NCBI GenBank assembly: GCA_964016885.1
Contig: OZ024740.1
Coordinates: forward strand, 3,183,336 to 3,247,335
Origin: Eledone cirrhosa
Lineage: Eukaryota; Mollusca; Cephalopoda; Octopoda; Eledonidae
Length of the DNA stretch: 64,000 nt
Direction of reading: 5' to 3'
Shown in pieces: positions 54,401-64,000 of the stretch. Position 1 is the first letter of the stretch. Each line of letters starts with the position of its first letter. Under the pieces are notes generated by a model. That model did not search any database, had not been told where the DNA came from, and was given only the letters and a program-made list of their open reading frames with translations. Position numbers and translations under genes: made by a program.

Positions 54401-57400
54401 ACCTTGTCACACCAGTAACAGTTTACACTCCCCAGACACTGTAACACCATTAACAGTTTACACTCCCCAGACCTTGTCACACCGGTAACAGTTTACACTC
54501 ACCAGACCCTGTCACACCAGTAACAGATTACACCCCGAGACCCTCTCACGCCAGTAACCGTTTACACTCCCCAGACCTTGTCACACCAGTAACAGTTTAA
54601 ACTCAACAGAACCTGTCACACCAGTAACAGTTTACACTCCCCAGACACTGTCACACCAGTAACGGTTTACATCCCCAGAACATATCACAACTGTAACAGT
54701 TTACACTCCCAAGACCCTGTCACAACATTACGAGTTTACACTCCCCAGACCCTGTCAGAACAGTAACAGTTTACACTCCCCATACCTTGTCACACCAGTA
54801 ACAGTTTACACTCCCCTGACCCTGTCACAACATTAACAGTTTACATTCCACAGACCCTGTCACATGAGTGACAGTTTACACTCCCCAGACCCTGTCATAT
54901 TAACAGTTTACACTCCCCGGACACTGTCACAAGAGTAACAGTTACACTTCCCAGACTCTTTCAAATCAGTAACAGTTTACACTCCCCAGACCCTGTCACA
55001 TCAGTAACAGTTTACACTCCCCAGACCTTGTCACACCAGTAACATTTGACACTCCTCAGACCCTGTGATACGAGTGACAGTTTACACTCCACAGACATTT
55101 TCACACCATTAACAGTTTACACTCCCCAGACCCTGTCACAACAGTAACAGTTTACAGTCCACAGACCGTGTCACACCAGTAATAGTTTACACTCACCAGA
55201 CTCTGTCACACCAGTAACAGTTTACACTCCCCAGACCCTGTCAAAACATTAACAGTTAACCCTCCCCAGACCCTGTCACAACAGTAACAATTTACACTCC
55301 CCAGACGCTGTCACACCAGTAAATGTTTACATGGCCCTGATCCTATCATATCAATGTCAGTTTACGTTCCCCAGACCCTGTCACAACATTAACAGTTTAC
55401 ACACCTCAGACCCTGTCACACCAGTAACAGTTTACACTCCACAGATCTTGTCACACCAGTAAAAGTTTACACTCCACAGACCTTGTCATACCAGTAACAG
55501 TTTACACTCCCCAGACCCTGTCACAATATTAACATTTAACCCACCCCAGACCCTGTCATAACAGTAACAGATTACACTCCCCAGACCCTGTCACAACAGT
55601 AACAGTTTACACTCCCCAGACATTGTCACACCAGTAACAGTTTAAACTCCACAGAACCTGTCACACCAGTAACAGTTTACACTCCCCAGACACTGTCACA
55701 CCAGTAACTGTTTACATCCCCAGAACATGTCTCAACAGTAACAGTTTACACTCCACAGACCTTGTCACACCAGTAACAGTTTACACTCCCCTGACCCTGT
55801 CACAACATTAACAGTTTACATTCCACAGACTCTTTCAAATCAGTAACAATTTACACTCCACAGACGCTGTCACATCAGTAACAGCTTACACTCCCCGGAC
55901 CCTGTCACAAGAGTAACAGTTTACACTTACCAGACTCTTTCAAATCAGTAACAGTTTACACTCCCCAGATCCTGTCACATCAGTAACAGTTTACACTCTC
56001 CAGGCCCTGTCACACCATTAGTAGTTTACACTCCCCAGACCTTGTCACACCAGTAACATTTGATACTCCTCAGACCCTGTGATACGAGTAACAGTTTACA
56101 CTCCCCAGACCCTGTCACAACAGTAACAGATTACACTCCCCAGACCCTATCACAACAGTAAGAATTTACACTCCCCAGACCCTGTCACACCAGTAAATGT
56201 TTACACGGCCCTGATCCTGTCTTATCAATGACAGTTTACACTCCCCAGACCCTGTCACAACATTAACAGTTTACACACCTCAGACCCTGTCACACCAGTA
56301 ACAGTTTACGCTCCACAGACCTTTCACACCAGTAAAAGTTTACACTCCACAAACCTTGTCATACCAGTAACAGTTTACACTCCCCAGACCCTGTCACAAA
56401 ATTAACAGTTAACCCTTCCCAGACCCTGTCATAACAGTAACAGATTACACTCCCCAGACCCTGTCACAACAGTAACAGTTTACACTCCACAGACCCTGTT
56501 ACAACAGTAAGAGTTTACACTCACCAGACCATGTCACACCAGTAACAGTTTACACACCACAGACCGTCACACCAGTAACAGTTTACACTCCCCAGACCTT
56601 GTCACATCGGTAACAGTTTACACTCACCAGACCCTGTCACACCTGTAACAGATTACACTCCGAGACCCTCTCACACCAGTAAACCGTTTACACTCTCCAG
56701 ATCTTGTCACACCAGTAACAGTTTAAACTCCACAGAACCTTTCACACCAGTAACAGTTTACACTCCCCAGACACTGTCACACCAGTAACTGTTTACATCC
56801 CCAGAACATGTCACAACTGTAACAGTTTACACTCCCAAGACCCTGTCACAACATTACCAGTTTACACTCCCCAGACCCTGTCAGAACAGTAACAGTTTAC
56901 GCTCGCCAGACCTTGTCACACCAGTAACAGTGTACACTCCCCTGACCTTGTCACAACATTAACAGTTTACATTCCACAGACCCTGTCACATGAGTGACAG
57001 TTTACACTCCACAGACCCTGTCATATTAACAGTTTACACTCCCCGCCCCTGTCACAAGAGTAACAGTTTACACTTCCCAAACTCTTTCAAATCAGTAACA
57101 GCTTACACTCCCCGGACTCTGTCACATCAGTAACAGTTTACACTCCCCAGACCCTGTCACACCATTAGTAGTTTACACTCCTCAGACCTTGTCACACCAG
57201 TAACATTTGACACTCACCAGACTCTGTCACACCAGTAACAGTTTACACTCCCCAGACCCTGTCACAACATTATTAGTTTACACTCCCCAGACCTTGTCAC
57301 ACCAGTAACATTTGACACTCCTCAGACCCTGTGATACGAGTAACAATTTACACTCCCCAGACATTTTCACACCAGTAACAGTTTACACTCCCCAAAACCC

Positions 57401-60400
57401 TGTCACAACAGTAACAGTTTACAGTCCACAGACCTTGTCACACCAGTAATAGTTTACACTGACCAGACTCTGTCAGACCAGTAACAGTTTACACTCCCCA
57501 GACCCTGTCACAACATTAACAGTTAACCCTCCCCAGACCCTGTCACAACAGTAACAGATTACACTCCCCAGACCCTGTCACAACAGTAACAATTTACACT
57601 CCCCAGACCCTGTCACACCAGTAAATGTTTACATGGCCCTGATCCTGACATATCAATGACAGTTTACACTCCCCAGACCCTGTCACACTAGTAACAGTTT
57701 ACACATCACAGACCATGTCACACCAGTAACAGTTTACACTCACCAGAGCTTGTCACATCAGTAACAGTTTACACTCCCCCGGACCCTCTCACACCCCTAA
57801 AAGTTTACACTCCCCTGACCCTGTCACAAAATTAACAGTTTACACTCCCCAGACCCTGTCACATCAATAACAGTTTACACTCCCTAGGCCCTCTCACAAC
57901 ATGAAGAGTTTACAGTCCCCAGACCTTGTTACACCAGTAACAGTTTACACTCCCCAGACACTGTCACACCGGTAACAGTTTAAACTCACCAGACCCTGTC
58001 ACACCAGTAACAGATTACACCTCGAGACCCTCTCACACCAGTAACCGTTTACACTCCCCAGACCTTGTCACACCAGTAACAGTTTAAACTCCACAGAACC
58101 TGTCACACCAGTAACAGTTTACACTCCCCAGACACTGTCACACCAGTAACTGTTTACATCCCCAGAACATGTCACAACTGTAACAGTTTACACTCCCAAG
58201 ACCCTGTCACAACATTACCAGTTTACACTCCCCAGACCCTGTCAGAACAGTAACAGTTTACACTCACCAGACCTTGTCACACCAGTAACAGTTTACACTC
58301 CCCTGACCCTGTCACAACATTAACAGTTTACGTTCCACAGACCCTGTCACATGAGTGACAGTTTACACTCCCCAGACCCTGTCATATTAACAGTTTACAC
58401 TCCCCGGACCCTGTCACAAGAGTGACGGTTACACTTCCCAGACTCTTTCAAATCAGTAAGAGTTTACACTCCGCAGACCCTGTCACAACAGTAACAGTTT
58501 ACTGTCCACAGACCGTGTCATACCAGTAATAGTTTACACTCAACAGACTCTGTCACACCAGTAACAGTTTACACTCCCCAGACCCTGTCACAACATTATC
58601 AGTTAACCCTCCCCAGACCCTGTCACAACAGTAACAATTTACACTCCCCAGACACTGTCACACCTGTAAATGTTTACATGTCCCTGATCCTGTCATATCA
58701 ATGTCAGTTTACATTCCCCAGACCCTGTCAGAACAGTAACAGTTTACACTCCCCAGACCTTGTCACACCAATAACAGTTTACACTCCCCTGACCCTGTCA
58801 CAACATTAACAGTTTACATTCCACAGACTCTTTCAAATCAGTAACAATTTACACTCCACAGACCCTGTCATATCAGTAACAGTTTACACTCCCCGGACCC
58901 TGTCACAAGAGTAACAGTTTACACTTCCCAGACTCTTTCAAATCAGTAACAGTTTACACTCCCCAGACCCTGTCACAACATTAACAGTTTACACACCTCA
59001 GACCCTGTCACACCAGTAACAGTTTACACTCCACAGACCTTGTCACACCAATAAAAGTTTACACTCCACAGACCTTCTCATACCAGTTACAGTTTACATT
59101 CCCCAGACCCTGTCACAACAGTAACAGTTTATACTCCACAGACCCTGTCACAACAGTAACAGTTTACACTCCCCAGACCATGTCACACCAGTAACAGTTT
59201 ACACACCACAGACCCTGTCACACCAGTAACAGTTTACACTCCCCAGACCTTGTCACACCGGTAACAGTTTACACTCACCAGACCCTGTCACAACAGTAAC
59301 AGATTACACCCCGAGACCCTCTCACACCAGTAACCGTTTACACTCCCCAGACCTTGTCACACCAGTAACAGTTTAAACTCCACAGAACCTGTCACACCAG
59401 TAACAGTTTACACTCCCCAGACACTGTCACACCTGTAAGTGTTTATATCCCCAGAACATGTCACAACTGTAACAGATTACACTCCCAAGACCCTGTCACA
59501 ACATTACCAGTTTACACTCCCCAGACCCTGTCAGAACAGTAACAGTTTACACTCCCCAGACCTTGTCACACGAGTAACAGTTTACACTCCCCTGACCTTG
59601 TCACAACATTAACAGTTTACACTCCACAGACCCTGTCATATTAACAGTTTACACTCCCCGCCCCTGTCACAAGAGTAACAGTTTACACTTCCCAGACTCT
59701 TTCAAATCAGTGACAGCTTACACTCACCGGACCCTGTCACATCAGTAACAGTTTACACTCCCCAGACCCTGTCACACCAGTAGTAGTTTACACTCCCCAG
59801 ACCTTGTCACAGCAGTAACATTTGACACACCGCTGACCCTGTGATACGAGTAACAGTTTACACACCACAGACATTTTCACACCAGTAACAGTTTACACTC
59901 CCAAGACCCTGTCACAACAGTAACAGTTTACAGTCCACAGACCTTGTCACACCAGTAATAGTTTACACTCACCAGACTCTGTCACACCAGTAACAGTTTA
60001 CGCTCCCCAGACCCTGTCACGACATTAACATTTAACCATCCCCAGACCCTGTCACAACAGTAACAGATTACACTCCCCAGACCCTGTCACAACAGTAACA
60101 ATTTACACTCCCCAGACCCTGTCACACCAGTAAATGTTTACATGGCCCTGATCCTGTCATATCAATGACAGTTTACACTCCCCAGACCCGGTCACACCAG
60201 TAACACTTTACACTTCCCAGACCCTGTTACACCGGTAACAGTTTACACTCACCAGAGCTTGTCACATCAGTAACAGTTTACACTCCCCCAGACCCTTTCA
60301 CACCAGTAACAGTTTACACTCCCCTGACCCTGTCACAAACTTAACAGTTTACACTCCCCAGATCCTGTCACATCAATAACAGTTTACACTCCCTAGGCCC

Positions 60401-61480
60401 TGTCACAACATGAAGAGTTTACAGTCCCCAGACCTTGTCACACCAGTAAGAGTTTACACTCCCCAGAATCTGTCACAACTTTAGCAGTTAACGCTCCACA
60501 GACCCTGTCAGAAGAGTAACAGTTTACACTCCCCAGACCTTGTCACATCAGTAAATGTTTACACTCCACAAACTTGTCAGACCCTGTCACACCAGTAACA
60601 GTTTACACTCCACAGACTCTGTCACACCAGTAACAGTTAACACTCCTCAGACTCTGTCACACATGTAACAGTTTACACTCCAAAGACCCTGTCACATCCG
60701 TATCAGTTTACACTCCACAGATCTTGTCATATCAGTAACAGTTTACAATACACAGACCCTGTCACAAAATTAACAGTTAACACTCCCCAGACCCTGTCAC
60801 AACAGTAACAGATTACACTCCCCAGACCGTGTCACAACAGTAACAATTTACAGTCCCCAGACACTGTCACACCAGTAAAAGTTTACACTCCCCTGACCCT
60901 GTCATATCAATGACAGTTTAAACTCCCCAGACCCTGCCACAACATTAACAGTTTACACACCCCATACCCTGTCACACCACAGATCCTGTCACACCAGTAA
61001 CAGTTTACACTCCAAAGACCCTGTCACACCTGTATCACTTTACACTTCACAGGCCTTTTCATACCAGTAACACTTTACACTACCCAGACCATGTCACAAC
61101 ATTAACAGTTAACTCTCCCCACACCCTGTCACAACAGTAACAATTTACACACCCCAGACCCTGTCACACCAGTAAATGTTTACACTCCCCTGACCCTGTC
61201 ACAACATTAACAGTTTACACACACCAGACCCTGTCACAACTATAACAGTTTACACTCCCCGACCCTGTCAAATCAATACCAGTTTACACTCCCCAGACCC
61301 TCTCACAACATTAACAGTTAACACTCAACAGACCCTGTCACAACAGTAACAGTTTACACTCCACAGACTCTGTCACACCAGTAACAGTTAACACTCCTCA
61401 GACTCTGTCACACATGTAACAGTTTACACTCCAAAGACCCTGTCACATCCGTATCAGTTTACACTCCACAGACCCTGTCA
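51460..61480. repeat. Divergent higher-order domain of array D
   Basis: Monomers here carry many substitutions and small indels, but marker variants recur together: GGCCCTGATCCTGTCATATC-like units near 53690, 55333, 56208, 57633, 58679 and 60143; CTGTTTACATCCCCAGAACA-like units near 53165, 54663, 55707, 56790, 58148 and 59435; and GTGATACGAGTAAC-like units. This is a higher-order repeat of about 0.9-1.6 kb with unequal unit lengths, typical of older satellite evolving by unequal exchange. Confidence 0.8.
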
Positions 61481-61483
61481 CAC

Positions 61484-61690
61484 CAGTAACAGTTTACACT
61501 CCCCAGACCCTGTCAGAATAGTAACAGTTTACACTCCCCAGACCCTGTCAGAACAGTAACAGTTTACACTCCCCAGACCCTGTAAGAACAGTAACAGTTT
61601 ACACTCCCCAGACCCTGTCACACCAGTAACAGTTTACACTCCCCAGACCCTGTCACACCAGTAACAGTTTACACTCCCCAGACCTTGTCA
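61484..61690. repeat. Patch of core-type monomers within the divergent domain
   Basis: About six uniform monomers, including the rare AGAATAGT, AGAACAGT and TAAGAACAGT variants in the same order as at 47850-47930 and 49320-49400, lie within divergent sequence more than 10 kb from the core. Gene conversion or a duplicative transfer from the core would explain it. Confidence 0.75.
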
Positions 61691-64000
61691 CAACAGTAAC
61701 AATTTACACTCCCCAGACCCTGGCACACCAGTAAAAGTTTACACTCCCCTGACCCTGTCATATCAATGACAGTTTAAACTCCCCAGACCTTGTCACAACA
61801 TTAACAGTTTACACACCCCATATCCTGTCACAACATTAACAGTTTACATTCTACAACCCTGTCACATAAATAACAGTTTACACTTCCCAGACTCTGTCAC
61901 AACATTAACAGTTTACACACCCAAGACCCAGTCACAACAGTAACAGTTTACACTCCCCAGACCATGTCATACCAGTAACAGTTTTCACTCCCCGGACTCT
62001 GTCACAACATTAACAGTTTACACTCCAAAGACCCTGTCACACCTGTATCAGTTTACACTCCACAGGCCTTTTCATACCAGTAACACTTTACACTACCCAG
62101 ACCATGTCACAACATTAACAGTTAACTCTCCCCAGACCCTGTCACAAAGTAACAGATTACACTCCCCACACCCTCTCACAACAGTAACAATTTACACACC
62201 CCAGACCCTGTCACACCAGTAAAGGTTTACACTCCCCTGACCCTGTCACAACATTAACAGTTTACACACCCCAGACCCTGTCACAACAGTAACAGTTTAC
62301 ACTCTCCGACCCTGTCACATCAATGACAGTTTACATTCCCCAGACCCTGTGACAACATTAACAGTTTACACACCCCAGACCCAGTCACAACAGTAACAGT
62401 TTACACTCCCCGACCCTGTCAAATCAATTCCAGTTTACACTCCCCAGACCCTCTCACAATAGTAACAGTTTACACTTCCCAGACCCTGTCACATCAATAA
62501 CAGTTTACACTCCCCAGACCCTGTCACATCAGTAACAGTTTACACTCCCCAGACCCTGTCACACCATTAGCAGGGTTACACTCCCCAGACCTTGTCACAC
62601 CACTAACAGTTTACACTCGTCAGACCTTGTCACACCAGTAACATTTGACACTCCTCAGAAGTTGACACACCAGTAACGTTTACACTCCCCAGACCCTGTC
62701 ACACCAGTAACAGTTTACACTCCCCAGACCCTGTCACAACAGTAACAGTTTCACTCCACGCTCCACGTCACAACATTAACAGTTTACACTTCCCAGACCC
62801 TGTCACACCAGTAACAGTTTACACTCCCCAGAGCTTGTCACACCACTAACAGTTTACACTCCCCAGACTCTGTCACACCAGAAACAGTTTACACTCCCCA
62901 GAGCTTGTCACACGAGTAACAGTTTAAAATCCACAGACTCTGTCACACCAGTAACAGTTTACACTCCCCAGACCTTGTCACACCAGTAACAGTTTAGACT
63001 CCCCAGACCCTGTCACACCAATAACTGTTTACATCCCCAGAACATGTGACAACAGTAACAGTTTACACTTCCTAGACACTGTCACACCAGTAACAGTTTA
63101 CACTTTCCATACCTTGTCTCACCAGTAACAGTTTACACTTCCCATACCTTGTCTCACCAGTAACCGTTTACACTCCCCATACCCTGTCACAACATTAACA
63201 GTTTAGACTCACTTGACCCAGTCACAACAGCAACAGTTAACACACTCCAGACCCTGGCACATCAATAACAGTTTACACACCCCAGATCATGTCACACCAG
63301 CAATAGTTTACACTCCACAGACTCTGTCACACCAGTAACAGTTTACACTCCCCAGACCCTGTCACACCAGTAACTGTTTACACTCCCAGCCCTTGTCACA
63401 ACATTAACAGTTTACACACCCCAGACCCTGTTACTATAGTAACAGTTTACACACTCCGACCCTGTCACATCAATGACAGTTTACACTCCCCAGACCCTGT
63501 CTCAACATTAACAGTTACACACCCCAGACCCAGTCACAACAGTAACAGTTTACTCTCCCCAACCCTGTCAAATCAATAACAGTTTACACTCCCCAGACCT
63601 CTCACAACATTAACAGTTAACACTCCAAAGACCCTGTAACAACAGTAACATTTTACACTCCCCAGACTCTGTCTCACCAGTAACAGTTTACACTCCCCAG
63701 ACCCTGTCACAGCAGTAACAGTTTACACTCCACAGACTTTGTCAAACCAGTAACAGATTACACTCCGAGACCCTCTCACACCAGTAACCGTTTACACTCC
63801 CCAGACCTTGTCACACCAGTAACAGTTTAAACTTCACAGGACCTGTCACACCAGTAACAGTTTACACTCCCCAGACCCTGTCACACCTGTAAATGTTTAC
63901 ATCCCTAGAACATGTCACAACAGTAACAGTTTACACTCCCAAGACCCTGTCACACCAGTAACAGTTTACACTCGCCCAGACCTTGTCACACCAGTAACAC

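Larger units (their letters stand above)
45983..64000. repeat. Giant 35-bp satellite array D, open at the right edge
   Basis: Over 500 head-to-tail monomers of about 35 bp run to the window end. A typical monomer starts ACACTCCCCAGACCCTGTCA and ends CACCAGTAACAGTTT (14 C, 4 G on the plus strand). Variants change CACACC to AGAACA or AGAATA, CCCTG to CCTTG, and TCCCC to TTCCC or TCCACA. The first few units have GTTCACAC instead of GTTTACAC. Outer parts are divergent, with rare variants recurring every 0.9-1.6 kb; the core at 47560-51460 is nearly uniform. No long reading frame exists. It is unrelated in sequence to array A. It lies upstream of the EPAC-like exon in the gene's sense and is probably intronic. 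Confidence 0.97.

Noticed and set aside
45983..64000. CRISPR-like or centromeric array
   Set aside because: 35-bp units abut without spacers. A centromeric role cannot be judged from sequence, and an intronic position next to a conserved exon argues against it.

Overview
The window looks like nuclear DNA of a coleoid cephalopod, most likely an octopod. Three things point there: several tRNA-derived SINEs of kinds I know from cephalopod genomes (GGAAGGGCATC core, ATG-triplet tails, and the CTTTGCCTTTCATCC type), RTE-like and other non-LTR retroelement remains, and one short exon with animal splice sites. No bacterial-type gene, operon, rRNA or CRISPR is present.

Layout. 1-39183 is one giant satellite built from 10- and 11-bp monomers (CCTCACTAGA and CCTCACTAATA), with nested kb-scale duplications. 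39184-45982 is a 6.8-kb island of non-satellite DNA holding SINEs, LINE fragments, a 34-bp minisatellite, a 48-bp minisatellite that grew out of a SINE, a TTAGGG tract, microsatellites, a TTAA-flanked MITE, a hammerhead-ribozyme-like fold and one protein-coding exon. 45983-64000 (running off the edge) is a second, unrelated satellite of 35-bp monomers, with a recently homogenised core at about 47560-51460.

The only convincing coding sequence is a 146-nt internal exon on the minus strand (44656-44801) of an EPAC-type Rap guanine nucleotide exchange factor (RAPGEF4-like). It has a clean acceptor and a GTAAGT donor, and I recognise no other exon. Both big arrays would therefore be intronic and transcribed in the gene's sense direction: at least 18 kb of 35-bp satellite before the exon and at least 39 kb of 10/11-bp satellite after it. 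Both arrays are strongly C-rich and G-poor on the plus strand, so the nascent RNA would be G-rich.

Most interesting: the exon sandwiched between two megasatellites; a near-complete type I hammerhead fold at 45485-45566; a SINE in which two tandem arrays, a 48-bp minisatellite and a telomere-like tract, arose inside the element; and inverted SINE copies that could form double-stranded RNA near the exon. All calls were made by eye; no alignment or database search was run.
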